This document shows, piece after piece, positions 8,386 to 16,930 of a stretch of 64,000 nt of DNA. Every line of letters begins with the position of its first letter. Positions within the stretch are counted from its first letter, which is position 1. Below the pieces are notes generated by a model, which was not told the origin of the DNA, made no database searches, and saw only the letters and a program-made list of their open reading frames with translations. Source of the DNA: REEB509 sp049314555. GTDB taxonomy: Bacteria; Pseudomonadota; Alphaproteobacteria; Caulobacterales; Aquidulcibacteraceae. Location of the stretch: the NCBI GenBank assembly GCA_049314555.1, contig JBMOEW010000013.1, forward strand, positions 3,470 through 67,469, given 5' to 3'. Both the position numbers and the translations under genes were made by a program.

Positions 8386-9162
8386 TCAAGCCAAGTAGCC
8401 GCCGTCGACCGTGAGGTCGCCGCCGGTGGTGAAGCCGCTTTCGTCGCTGGCAAGGAAAAGAATGGCGTTGGCCGCTTCTTCTGGTTTTCCCAGGCGTTTC
8501 ATGGGGTGAACGCTGGCAAAGCCTTCGATCACCATTTCGCGCGAGGCACCGGCCGCGATGCCGGCGGCCACGTAGCCTTCCACCATTTCGGTGTGAATGG
8601 CGCCGGGGTGCATGCAGTTCACGCGAATGTCATAGCCGGCTTCGCAGCAGTGCAGCGCGACGGCCTTTGTGAGCATGCGCACGGCCCCCTTGGAGGCGCT
8701 ATAGGCGGTGAAAATGCTGCCGCCGCGGTTACCGAGGGTGGAGCCGATATTGACGATCGCGCCGCCTTTGCCGCCCTTCAGGGCTTCAATACCGACCTTG
8801 CAGCCCAAAAACGTGCCGTCCAGGTTGATCGCCATGGTGTGATGAAATTGATCGAGGCTGATTTCATCGATTGTGCCTGGAATGGAGACGCCGGCGGAGT
8901 TGACCAGCGTGGTTAGGCTGCCAAACTTTGCCTGACCCGCAGCGACGGCGGCGCGCCACTGGCTTTCGTCGCGGACATCCAGGCTGACAAAAAGCGCGGC
9001 ATCGCCCAGTTCGCGGGCCAGTGATTCGCCCTTTTCGCGTTGCATATCGCCCAGGATGACCCTGGCCCCTTCTTCGACAAAGCGCTTGGCGCTTGCCGCG
9101 CCGATGCCGCTCGCCCCGCCCGAGATCAATGCAACCTTGCCGCTGAGCCGCGGTTTCGTCAT
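8386..9162 (-). CDS. SDR family oxidoreductase
   Basis: 258-residue classical SDR. SGGASGIGAASAK is the dinucleotide-binding loop, LVNSAGVS replaces NNAG, IVNIGSTLG holds the catalytic Ser, and YSASKGAVR the Tyr/Lys pair. The C-terminus GGDLTVDGGYLA is typical of 3-hydroxysteroid/7-alpha-hydroxysteroid dehydrogenase-like members. It likely oxidises the alcohol formed by the neighbouring P450 (same strand, 26 bp downstream), an inference from pairing. The start at 9162 has GGGAGGA upstream and matches the family; the frame stays open to 9339 without similarity and would run into the divergent promoter region. Confidence 0.9.
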   Translation of the reverse strand: MTKPRLSGKVALISGGASGIGAASAKRFVEEGARVILGDMQREKGESLARELGDAALFVSLDVRDESQWRAAVAAGQAKFGSLTTLVNSAGVSIPGTIDEISLDQFHHTMAINLDGTFLGCKVGIEALKGGKGGAIVNIGSTLGNRGGSIFTAYSASKGAVRMLTKAVALHCCEAGYDIRVNCMHPGAIHTEMVEGYVAAGIAAGASREMVIEGFASVHPMKRLGKPEEAANAILFLASDESGFTTGGDLTVDGGYLA

Positions 9163-9246
9163 CCGATGTCCTCCCCGATCAGCGCGCAATCGCCGCGCCG
9201 TTAGCGCCCTGGTAACCATAAGGCGTGTTATTTCTGCCGCGACCAT

Positions 9247-9288
9247 AAACCGATCACCGTGTCCGGAACAAGCACGCTTGACTTTTTT
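9247..9288 (+). promoter_or_regulatory. Repeated promoter/operator element, copy 1 (TonB receptor)
   Basis: A 42-bp block that recurs at 11910-11951 with 37 of 42 identical bases. Its core is CGGAACAAGCACGCTTGACTTTTTT; the last 24 bases of the two copies are identical. It holds a perfect inverted repeat CAAGC-AC-GCTTG overlapping a -35-like TTGACT. It points toward the TonB receptor, about 105 bp before its ATG. It is likely the promoter plus operator of that gene. The -10 box is not clear. Confidence 0.6.
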
Positions 9289-9307
9289 CCGGCGGACCCG
9301 AAGTTTA

Positions 9308-9323
9308 CATTCAATCATGAATG
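9308..9323. promoter_or_regulatory. Palindrome CATTCA-ATCA-TGAATG
   Basis: A perfect 6-bp inverted repeat with a 4-base centre, 20 bp downstream of the repeated promoter element and 68 bp before the TonB receptor start. Its size and place fit a second operator for a TetR-type repressor. It has no second copy that was noticed. Confidence 0.3.
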
Positions 9324-9391
9324 CGCTCCGGGCCTGCATGTCACTTAAGCATCAGGTTTAACACGAGAGCGTTTTGAGGGGAGAAGCTGCT

Positions 9392-11737
9392 ATGACCCGG
9401 ATTACCCGGTTTGGACTGAATGCGTCGGCCGCTGCGGTGGCTATGACAGCTGGACTGTTTTCTGTGGGGGTTGCAAGTCCTGCGCTCGCTCAAGAGGCCT
9501 CCAGAGGCGACAATGACATCATCGTGACCGCCACACGGCGCGAAGCGGACGTGCAAGACGTTCCCGTCGCTGTGACCGCGATCACCGCTGAGCAAATCGA
9601 GAGCCTCGCGCCACGCACGCTGCAGGATCTTTCGGGCTCTGCCCCAAACCTGTTCATCGGCATGAACACCGCTGGTCCTGGCGCTTCGGCGATCTTTATC
9701 CGCGGCCTTGGCTATGCTGACATCGAAAAGACCCAGAACCCCGCCGCCGGTGTGATCATCGACAACGTGTTTCTTGGCACCTCGACCGGTCAGCTGATCG
9801 ACACGTTCGACATGCAGCAGGTTGAAGTGACGCGCGGCCCGGCCGGCATCTTCTTCGGTAAAAACACCACCGCTGGCGTTATCAATGTGACCCGGTCTTC
9901 CCCAACCCGGGAGCTTGGGCTGCGCGCTTCGGTTGCCGGTGGTACGGATGAATTCCGCAACTATCGCGCGATTTTGAACCTGCCGCTTGGGGAAAACGGT
10001 GGGGTCAAATTGGGCGGAACCTATCGTGAAGGTGCTGGCTATCTGGGCAACGTGTTCCAGCGCACGTCCGATGGCGGCACTGAGTATACCGGCCTGAACT
10101 TGGCTGTCGATTATGACTTCACCCCAGGCTTTGGCGTGAGCTTCATCTTCGACCGGATCAACCAGGAAGGCGAAGGCACGCCGGTCCAATACGGCAACCG
10201 CCAAACGGCCAACATTCTTTCCGGCGGCAATCCTTCGGCCGTGTTCGGTCCGCGTTATAACCCGCGCACCGGCAGCCCGATCGGTTTGGCGCCAGGTCAG
10301 GTTCAAAACAGCGGTCGCGATGAAGACTCGCTGGAAATGGACATCTACAACTTGACGTTCAACGTCGATACGCCGCTTGGGGATGTGGTCTACACCGCAG
10401 CCTACATCGACAGCACTGACATCGTTTGGCAGGACTTCGATGGCACGTGCTCGGGCAGCCCTGGTTGCCCCAATGGCGGCAACTTCCTGCTGACCAACGC
10501 AGGCAACCCGACCGGCACGCTGCAAACCATCCGCGACCAAGACTACACACAGCTCACCCACGAAATCCGCTTGGCCGGCAGCGTTGGCCATTTCGATTAC
10601 CTGGCTGGCTTCTACTACTTCGAGTCCGAAGTCGGTCTGGTTCAAACCACAAACGGTGCGGTTGTTCAGCGTTCTGGTGAAGACACGACGTCCACGTCGT
10701 TCTTCGGCAACTTGGACTGGAACATCAACGACCGTCTGACGGTTTCGGCGGGTGTGCGGACGATCAGCGAAGAGAAAGACTTCCGTTCGCGGTTTGATAT
10801 TCCTGCCGCAAGCATCGTGCTTGCAGGGCCGATCACAGATAACGACAGCTGGGATGACACCATCACCCGGTTTGGCGTGTCTTATGACTTCACAGACACC
10901 ACCAACCTCTACGTGACGCGCTCAGAAGGCTTCCGGTCTGGTGGCTTCTCGATCCGCGGCACGTTGTCGGAGCGGGTTGCGACCCAATCCAACTGCGCCA
11001 CCGTTGGCGGCTGCCCGAACAACAACTTCCTGACGTACGATCCAGAACTGGTGACGACGTGGGAATTCGGCGCCAAGAACGCGTTCCTCGACAATCGTTT
11101 GATCGTGAACGTCGCCTACTTCAACTCTGAAGTGGAAGACTTCCAACAGAGCGCCGTGGTGGTCACGCCGAACTACGGCACCGGAACTACGACCTACATC
11201 AACAACTATCCCGAAGTGGAAATCAAAGGCACGGAAATCGAGGTGGTGCTGCGTCCTACCTTCATTTGGGATGGATTTGACGGCCTGACCTTGTCTGCCA
11301 ACCTCGGTACGCAGGAAGCAGAAATTGTGAATGGTCGGATCGATGGTCGACGGGCGGCTGGGCCGACCGGCGCGGCTGGCGCACCGGGCACGTTTGCCAA
11401 CTTCACGGGGCAACGCCTGCTGCGGGTGCCAGACTACAACATCAACTACCGGGCTGCCTGGGAGTTTGGGGTGGGCCCTGGTCAGCTGACCCTTGGTGCC
11501 GGCTACAACTACATTGATGACCACACGCTCGCGAACTTCGGCGCTGTGGGCGATCTGGAAGAAGGCTACAGCCTGGTTGATGCCAACATCGACTACGAGT
11601 GGAACGGATACCGCTTGAGCGTGAACGGCAAGAACCTGGGCGACACCGACTATCGGATCCACTCGCTGCCAACCGTGTTCTTCCAAGGTTGGGGGCAGCC
11701 GGCGACGCTGCAGGTTGAACTCTCAGCCGAGTGGTAG
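9392..11737 (+). CDS. TonB-dependent outer-membrane receptor
   Basis: 781-residue outer-membrane receptor. A signal peptide ends at about residue 34 (ASPALAQ), then a TonB box NDIIVTATRRE, a plug domain (AITAEQIESLAPRTLQDLSG to about 170, with GPAGIFFGKNTTAGVINV), and a 22-strand-type barrel ending in the aromatic ELSAEW terminus. It belongs to the sphingomonad/caulobacter receptor group that imports plant, aromatic or terpenoid compounds rather than siderophores; the ligand is inferred from its place in the middle of the catabolic cluster. The ATG at 9392 follows GAGGGGAGAAG. A strong terminator follows. It is divergent from the SDR-P450 operon and shares its promoter element with the downstream ten-gene operon, so uptake and breakdown are probably co-induced. 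Confidence 0.93.
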   Translation: MTRITRFGLNASAAAVAMTAGLFSVGVASPALAQEASRGDNDIIVTATRREADVQDVPVAVTAITAEQIESLAPRTLQDLSGSAPNLFIGMNTAGPGASAIFIRGLGYADIEKTQNPAAGVIIDNVFLGTSTGQLIDTFDMQQVEVTRGPAGIFFGKNTTAGVINVTRSSPTRELGLRASVAGGTDEFRNYRAILNLPLGENGGVKLGGTYREGAGYLGNVFQRTSDGGTEYTGLNLAVDYDFTPGFGVSFIFDRINQEGEGTPVQYGNRQTANILSGGNPSAVFGPRYNPRTGSPIGLAPGQVQNSGRDEDSLEMDIYNLTFNVDTPLGDVVYTAAYIDSTDIVWQDFDGTCSGSPGCPNGGNFLLTNAGNPTGTLQTIRDQDYTQLTHEIRLAGSVGHFDYLAGFYYFESEVGLVQTTNGAVVQRSGEDTTSTSFFGNLDWNINDRLTVSAGVRTISEEKDFRSRFDIPAASIVLAGPITDNDSWDDTITRFGVSYDFTDTTNLYVTRSEGFRSGGFSIRGTLSERVATQSNCATVGGCPNNNFLTYDPELVTTWEFGAKNAFLDNRLIVNVAYFNSEVEDFQQSAVVVTPNYGTGTTTYINNYPEVEIKGTEIEVVLRPTFIWDGFDGLTLSANLGTQEAEIVNGRIDGRRAAGPTGAAGAPGTFANFTGQRLLRVPDYNINYRAAWEFGVGPGQLTLGAGYNYIDDHTLANFGAVGDLEEGYSLVDANIDYEWNGYRLSVNGKNLGDTDYRIHSLPTVFFQGWGQPATLQVELSAEW

Positions 11738-11760
11738 GACCGCCTTTATAAGGCTTGGGA

Positions 11761-11795
11761 GGGGCGGCGCTGTGCAAGCGTCGCCCCTTTTTTTT
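11761..11795 (+). terminator. Rho-independent terminator of the TonB receptor gene
   Basis: GGGGCGGCGC and GCGTCGCCCC form a 10-bp stem (one G-T pair) with a 7-base loop, followed by eight T residues at 11788-11795. It lies 24 bp after the receptor stop codon. Confidence 0.9.
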
Positions 11796-11909
11796 GCGCC
11801 GCGGCGCGCGTGTGTCCTTTTGGCGGCTGACGGGGGTTGAGCGCCGCTGGGGTATTTTCGTGGGTTGGGCAAGCGCTCCGTGGGCGGAGCGATGCGGTTG
11901 TTCCGTGAC

Positions 11910-11951
11910 AAACCGAACGCTGTGATCGGAACAAGCACGCTTGACTTTTTT
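11910..11951 (+). promoter_or_regulatory. Repeated promoter/operator element, copy 2 (ten-gene operon)
   Basis: Second copy of the 42-bp block at 9247-9288, 110 bp upstream of the first SDR of the ten-gene forward operon. The CAAGC-AC-GCTTG palindrome and the TTGACTTTTTT stretch are unchanged. The rest of the 323-bp gap 11738-12060 holds only the terminator and this element. Confidence 0.6.
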
Positions 11952-12060
11952 TGGGGGCGAACGATGGTCCTTTGAAACTGTGGCCTAGCCTTGAAGCTGG
12001 TGTCGCACACGAAAGGACGGGCCGTTGATGCACTGTCCTGGCGATAAGGGAGGCCAAGCG

Positions 12061-12819
12061 ATGAGGGAGGCCCACGTGGCAGGAGAAATGGACGGCAAGG
12101 TCGCCATTGTGTCTGGTGCTGGGCGCGGCATCGGGCAAGCGGGCGCGGAGGCGCTAGCGGCAGCCGGCGCGGCCGTTACCGTAACCGCGCGCACCGCAAG
12201 CGAGGGTGAGGCCGTCGCTGCAGGGATCCGGGCGAAGGGCGGCAAGGCGCTCTACGTGCAAGCGGATGTGGTGAAGGAGGCCGACTGGGTCCGCGTCATG
12301 GCGGAAACGGAGAAGGCCTTTGGCCGGGTGGACGTGGTGGTGGCAAATGCGGGGATCGAGTTCTCCAAGCCCGCCATGCAGATGAGCCTCGCCGAGTTTA
12401 AGCAAATGACCGATGTGAACCTGAAGGGCGTGTTCTTCGGGGCCAAGCACGGCGTGATTTCGATGCGCAAACATGGGCAGGGCGGCTCCTTGGTGTTGGT
12501 GTCGTCTGTGGTGTCGAAGGTGGGGCCGCCGGGCTACACGCACTATGCGGCGGCGAAGGCTGGCGTGACGATGTTGGCGAAGTCTTTGGCGTTGGAGCTG
12601 GGGGCGGAACAGATCCGGGCCAACAGCCTGCATCCGGGCCTGATCAAAACCGCGATGACGGACCATCTGCCAGAAGCCGCGCTGTCGCCGATCATTCCGA
12701 TGAAGCGGTTTGGCGTTTCCGAAGAAATGGGGACCTGTATTTTGTTCCTCGCCTCCGACCGGTCAAAGTTCATGACAGGTGCGGAATTGGTCGCCGATGG
12801 CGGCCTGATCGTGAACTGA
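12061..12819 (+). CDS. SDR family oxidoreductase (first gene of ten-gene operon)
   Basis: 252-residue classical SDR with SGAGRGIGQAG as the NAD(P) loop, VVANAGIEF (NAG), VLVSSVVSKVG with the catalytic Ser, and YAAAKAGV with Tyr/Lys. The C-terminus GAELVADGGLIVN is usual. The ATG at 12061 is preceded by AAGGGAGG with good spacing; ATG 12088 (MDGKVAIVSG) is the other candidate and would give a more standard N-terminus. The operon continues 11 bp later with another SDR, which is about a third identical by eye, so the pair may act on successive alcohols or opposite stereoisomers. Substrate unknown. Confidence 0.9.
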   Translation: MREAHVAGEMDGKVAIVSGAGRGIGQAGAEALAAAGAAVTVTARTASEGEAVAAGIRAKGGKALYVQADVVKEADWVRVMAETEKAFGRVDVVVANAGIEFSKPAMQMSLAEFKQMTDVNLKGVFFGAKHGVISMRKHGQGGSLVLVSSVVSKVGPPGYTHYAAAKAGVTMLAKSLALELGAEQIRANSLHPGLIKTAMTDHLPEAALSPIIPMKRFGVSEEMGTCILFLASDRSKFMTGAELVADGGLIVN

Positions 12820-12830
12820 GGAGAACGAGG

Positions 12831-13595
12831 ATGGGTCAGTTTGCGGGAAAAGTGGCGATCATCACTGGCGGCAACCGCGGGATTGGTCGGGCGGCTGCGG
12901 TGCAAATGGCGCGCGCGGGGGCGAAGGTTGTGGTCACGGGTCGGGATGCGGCGGCGGGGGCTGAAACCGAACAGCTGATTGCCGCGGCAGGGGGCGAGGG
13001 GTTCTTCTGCCGGCACGATGTGACCAGCGAAGCAGACTGGGAGCGGGTGGTTGGCGAGGCGGTCAGCCGCTATGGCGGGCTTGATATCGTGGTCAACAAT
13101 GCCGGAGTTTTTCTGCTGAAAGACACCACGGAAACCACCGAAGCGGACTGGGATCACGTGTTTGACATCAACACCACCGGCACGTGGCTTGGGGTCAAGC
13201 ACGGCTTTTTGGCGATGTCCAAGACCGGGCGCGGCGGGTCGATCGTGAACGTGTCGTCGCTGATGGGCTTAGTGGGCTATCCGCAAAACGCGGCGTACTG
13301 CGCCTCAAAGGGTGCAGTGACGGGGATGACCAAATCTGCGGCCAATGAGGGCGCGGGCATGGTGCCGCCGATCCGGGTCAACTCGTTGCATCCCGGCGTG
13401 ATCTGGACAGAAATGATCACCAGCCAATTTGGCGATGATCAGGCGCTTTCAGACTTCTTTGCTTCTGAGACGCCGCTGAAAATTATCGGGAAGCCGGAAT
13501 ATATCGCGGACGCCATTTTGTTCTTGGCGGGCGATGAGAGTTCATACGTTACGGGTGCCTCCCTCACAGTTGATGGCGGGCGCGGGGCAGACTGA
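12831..13595 (+). CDS. SDR family oxidoreductase
   Basis: 254-residue classical SDR. TGGNRGIGRAAAV is the cofactor loop, VVNNAGVF is intact, IVNVSSLMG carries the catalytic Ser and YCASKGAV the Tyr/Lys. It retains GASLTVDGGRGAD at the C-terminus. AGGAG precedes the ATG. It lies 11 bp behind the previous SDR and 10 bp before the E1 alpha gene in the same operon. It probably works on a hydroxy intermediate of the pathway; cofactor preference is uncertain. Confidence 0.9.
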   Translation: MGQFAGKVAIITGGNRGIGRAAAVQMARAGAKVVVTGRDAAAGAETEQLIAAAGGEGFFCRHDVTSEADWERVVGEAVSRYGGLDIVVNNAGVFLLKDTTETTEADWDHVFDINTTGTWLGVKHGFLAMSKTGRGGSIVNVSSLMGLVGYPQNAAYCASKGAVTGMTKSAANEGAGMVPPIRVNSLHPGVIWTEMITSQFGDDQALSDFFASETPLKIIGKPEYIADAILFLAGDESSYVTGASLTVDGGRGAD

Positions 13596-13605
13596 GGAGC
13601 GGCTT

Positions 13606-14595
13606 ATGGCAGAGGTGCACGCAATTGCGCGGCAAATGAACAAGAACGAATTGCTCCGCGGTTATCGGCGGATGAAGACAATTCGGGCCTTTGAAGAGCG
13701 TGTGGACAAGGAATTCGCGCTGGGCAATATCCCCGGCTTTGCGCACGTTTACATTGGTCAGGAAGCGTCTGGGGTGGGGATTTGCCACGATCTGACGGAT
13801 CAGGACTATATCGGTTCGACTCATCGCGGGCATGGTCACTGCATTGCCAAGGGGTGTGATGTTCACGGCATGATGCTGGAGATCATGGGGAAGGCCGGTG
13901 GGCTGTGTAACGGCAAGGGCGGTTCGATGCATATCGCCGATTTGTCGAAGGGCATGCTGGGGGCGAATGCGATTGTGGGTGGATCGCCACCGATTGCGGT
14001 GGGGGCTGCGCTGACTGCCAAATTGAAGAAGAGCGGACGGGTTTCTGTCGCGTTCTCTGGCGATGGTGCTTCAAACCAAGGCACGTCCATGGAGGCCTTG
14101 AATATGGCCGTCGTGCTAAAGGTTCCGGCCATTTTTGTGTTTGAAAACAACGGCTACGGCGAGCACACTGCGGCCAGCTATGCGGTTGGGGCGAAGTCTA
14201 TTGCCGATCGCGCGCGGGGCTTTGGCTTGGCGGCCGAGACGGTGGACGGGTCTGATTTCTTCGCCGTGGTGGATGCCATGCGCCGTGCTTTGGAGCGGGG
14301 GCGCAACGAGTGCTTGCCATCCGTGATCGAAAGCGTGTGCACGCGCCATCTGGGGCACTTTGTGGGTGATCCGCAGCCCTACCGGACGGCCGAAGAGCTG
14401 GCGATTGCGCGGGCGGTGGATCCTTTGAAGACGTTCCGCTCACAGACGACTGCAGCGGGTTTGCTGACGGAGGCAGACCTCAAGGCGGTTGACGACGAGG
14501 TGATGGACGAGATCGAAAAGGCAACGCAAGCGGCGCTGGCTGCTCCGTTTCCGGATATTTCGACCCTCGAAACCGATGTTTACGCTCGCTATTAA
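13606..14595 (+). CDS. TPP-dependent dehydrogenase E1 component, alpha subunit (AcoA/PdhA-like)
   Basis: 329-residue alpha subunit of a heterotetrameric 2-oxoacid or acetoin dehydrogenase E1. The thiamine-diphosphate motif is complete: GDG at 152-154 and NN at 181-182, with EALNMAVVLKVPAIFVFENNGYG between. STHRGHGHCIAKG (71-83) and GGSMHI are the active-site loops; RxHGH is typical of acetoin or pyruvate E1. It would decarboxylate or cleave a 2-oxo or acyloin substrate with the beta subunit that follows 13 bp later. No E2 or E3 gene is seen anywhere in the window, so it either borrows the cell's E2/E3 or works with another acceptor. The ATG at 13606 follows TGAGGAG; the frame is open further upstream inside the SDR gene. 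Confidence 0.92.
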   Translation: MAEVHAIARQMNKNELLRGYRRMKTIRAFEERVDKEFALGNIPGFAHVYIGQEASGVGICHDLTDQDYIGSTHRGHGHCIAKGCDVHGMMLEIMGKAGGLCNGKGGSMHIADLSKGMLGANAIVGGSPPIAVGAALTAKLKKSGRVSVAFSGDGASNQGTSMEALNMAVVLKVPAIFVFENNGYGEHTAASYAVGAKSIADRARGFGLAAETVDGSDFFAVVDAMRRALERGRNECLPSVIESVCTRHLGHFVGDPQPYRTAEELAIARAVDPLKTFRSQTTAAGLLTEADLKAVDDEVMDEIEKATQAALAAPFPDISTLETDVYARY

Positions 14596-14608
14596 GAGGC
14601 GCTGACGA

Positions 14609-15616
14609 ATGCCGAAAAAATCTTATCGCATGGCGATCAATGACGCCATCCGCCATGAAATGCGCCGCGATCCGAACGTGATCATTATTGGGGAAGACGT
14701 GGCAGGCGGGCAGGGCGCCACTGCGGGTGTTGGCAAAGTGGGAAGCGTGTTTGGCGTGCTCGCCGGGCTTTACGACGAATTTGGCGGCGAGCGGGTGATT
14801 GATACGCCGATTACGGAGAGTGCGATCATCGGTGCTGCAAACGGGGCGGCCATGACCGGTCTTCGCCCGATTGCGGAGATCATGTTCGTCGATTTCGTTG
14901 GGGTGTGCTTGGATCAGATCTACAACCAAGCGGCCAAATTTCGGTTCATGTTTGGCGGCAAGGCCAAAACTCCGCTGGTGATCCGCTCTACCATCGGCGC
15001 GGGGTTCCGGGCGGGGGCGCAGCACAGCCAAACCATGCATCCGCTGTTCACGTCGATCCCTGGGCTGAAGGTCGTTATGCCGACGAATGCCTACGACGCG
15101 AAGGGGCTGATGATCGAGGCAATCCGGGATGATGACCCGGTGATCTTCCTTGAGTCCAAGCTGCTGTACGATACGGAAATGGAAGTTCCGGATGAGGCGT
15201 ATCGGATTCCGTTCGGTGAAGCCAACATTGTGCGCGAAGGCAAGCATGTCACCATCGTGGGCTTTGGCTTGATGGTGGCGCGCGCGCAGGCTGTGGCGGA
15301 GGAATTGGCCAAGCACGGGATCGACTGCGAAGTAATGGACCCGCGCACGACATCGCCGTTCGATGAGGACACCCTGATCGAAAGCGTTGAAAAGACAGGG
15401 CGTTTGGTGATCGTGGACGAGAGCCCGCCGCGCTGCTCTTTGGCGAGCGACGTGTCTTCGATCGTCGCGGAAAAGGCGTTCAAGGCGCTGAAGGCGCCGA
15501 TCATGAAGGTCACGTGCCCGCACACACCGGTGCCATTCGCGCCGAATTTGGAAGACGAATACATGCCGAATGCGCGGCGGATTGAGGCGGCGGTTCGAGC
15601 GGTGATGGCCTCATAG
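14609..15616 (+). CDS. TPP-dependent dehydrogenase E1 component, beta subunit (AcoB/PdhB-like)
   Basis: 335-residue partner of the preceding alpha subunit. It begins with the typical YRMAINDAIRHEMRRDPNVI, has IIGEDVAGGQG with the conserved glutamate, DTPITESAIIGAANGAAMTG, the transketolase pyrimidine-binding domain up to about 185, and the C-terminal domain with DPRTTSPFDEDTLIESVEKT. The pair forms an alpha2beta2 enzyme in the cytoplasm. Spacing to the alpha gene is 13 bp and to the Rieske gene 81 bp. The complex's substrate is probably a 2-oxo or beta-diketone-like intermediate of the pathway, an inference from context only. Confidence 0.92.
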   Translation: MPKKSYRMAINDAIRHEMRRDPNVIIIGEDVAGGQGATAGVGKVGSVFGVLAGLYDEFGGERVIDTPITESAIIGAANGAAMTGLRPIAEIMFVDFVGVCLDQIYNQAAKFRFMFGGKAKTPLVIRSTIGAGFRAGAQHSQTMHPLFTSIPGLKVVMPTNAYDAKGLMIEAIRDDDPVIFLESKLLYDTEMEVPDEAYRIPFGEANIVREGKHVTIVGFGLMVARAQAVAEELAKHGIDCEVMDPRTTSPFDEDTLIESVEKTGRLVIVDESPPRCSLASDVSSIVAEKAFKALKAPIMKVTCPHTPVPFAPNLEDEYMPNARRIEAAVRAVMAS

Positions 15617-15697
15617 GGACTTTGGCGAAAGGGCTGCGCCACCCGTCCGGTTCACGATCGCTCTGGCCATGCTTTAGCGCGACAAGGGAGAAAATGG

Positions 15698-16930
15698 ATG
15701 GCTGATTTCGGTGCGATGCGTCCGGCGGACGGCGAAAGCTGGGCAGCGCGGCGCAAGCGCGTGGCGCGCGAGATTCTGCGACGAAGCGTTGCGCATGCCA
15801 AGGCTGGCGGCGCGACCGATCGCGCCGAAGGGCCGATGGCGAACCTGGCCCAGGTGTACACAGACCCCGCGCGATATGCGGCGGAAAAGCGAGAGCTGTT
15901 TGGCAAGCTGCCGCTGGTGGCCTGTCTGTCTTCAGATATTCCGAAGCCAGGCGATTCCTTGGTGTTTGAAGCGGCAGGACCGTCAATTTTGATCACCCGC
16001 GGGCGCGACGGGGTGGTGAACGCCTTTTTGAACATGTGCACGCATCGAGGGGCAAAGCTCGTGCGCGAGCCGTGCAACCGTAAGCTGTTTGTCTGCCCGT
16101 TCCATGCGTGGAGTTTCGATGGCGAAGGCCGGCTTGTGGGGATGCCGGGCGAGGATGGTTTTGCCGGCGTCGACCGGGACGCGCGCGGGCTGATCCGGGT
16201 GCCGGTGGCGGAGTGGGCTGGGTTGGTGTTTGTGCGGGCCGCCGCCGGGGACGAGCGGCTCGATGTCGAAGCGTTTTTGGGGGATTTTGCGCCTGAGTTG
16301 GCGCAGATGGAGTTGCACGAGACCGTGCCTGTGAAGTCTTCGGTGATGGAGACGCTGGCGAACTGGAAGTTTGCCCTCGATACGTACGGCGAGGGGTATC
16401 ATTTCTCCACGCTTCACGCGTCCAGCATCGGCCAGACGCACTACAATAACGTGGCCGTGTACGAACGATTTGGACGCAACCACCGGATCAACTTTCCAGA
16501 TCGCACCGTGGATAAGCTGGTGGATCGACCGGAGACGGAATGGCCGGAAACGGAATATGGTGGTGTGCATTATCTGTTTCCCAACACGATCTTGTTTATC
16601 GGGTCGATCACGCCGGGCCGGGTGTTTACGCAGATCTTTCGCCACTTCCCCGGAGAAACGCCTGGCGAAATGAAGACCCTGTTCAACGTCTATGCGCCGC
16701 ACGGCGTTTCAAGTGCCGAGTACCTTGCCGAGGTGGAGATGGCGCACGATGGCACGCGAACTGTGGTGAGTACGGAGGACTATGTGATCGCGTCCGAAGG
16801 GTGGCTCAACATGGCGCACGCGCCGGAACGGTTCAGCGTAGTTTATGGTGCCAATGAGGTGGCGCTGCAGTATCAACATCGCGCCGTTGCCGAGGCCTGC
16901 GGCATGGCTTTGCCGGAGGCATCGCTATGA
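15698..16930 (+). CDS. Rieske non-heme iron oxygenase, alpha (large) subunit
   Basis: 410-residue aromatic-ring-hydroxylating-type oxygenase. The Rieske centre is C114-x-H116 and C133-x2-H136 (NMCTHRGAK and CPFHAWSF). The mononuclear iron site is D228, H235, H240 (ALDTYGEGYHFSTLH), with a third acidic ligand probably D361. It inserts oxygen into a ring or demethylates a methoxy or N-methyl group. No ferredoxin, reductase or small subunit gene is seen nearby, so electrons must come from elsewhere. The ATG at 15698 has AAGGGAG 7 bp upstream. Its stop overlaps the next start (ATGA), so it is translationally coupled to the VOC protein. Confidence 0.92.
   Translation: MADFGAMRPADGESWAARRKRVAREILRRSVAHAKAGGATDRAEGPMANLAQVYTDPARYAAEKRELFGKLPLVACLSSDIPKPGDSLVFEAAGPSILITRGRDGVVNAFLNMCTHRGAKLVREPCNRKLFVCPFHAWSFDGEGRLVGMPGEDGFAGVDRDARGLIRVPVAEWAGLVFVRAAAGDERLDVEAFLGDFAPELAQMELHETVPVKSSVMETLANWKFALDTYGEGYHFSTLHASSIGQTHYNNVAVYERFGRNHRINFPDRTVDKLVDRPETEWPETEYGGVHYLFPNTILFIGSITPGRVFTQIFRHFPGETPGEMKTLFNVYAPHGVSSAEYLAEVEMAHDGTRTVVSTEDYVIASEGWLNMAHAPERFSVVYGANEVALQYQHRAVAEACGMALPEASL

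Noticed and set aside
9341..10645. Reverse open frame of 434 codons over the first TonB receptor
   Set aside because: Shadow frame opposite clear receptor sequence.
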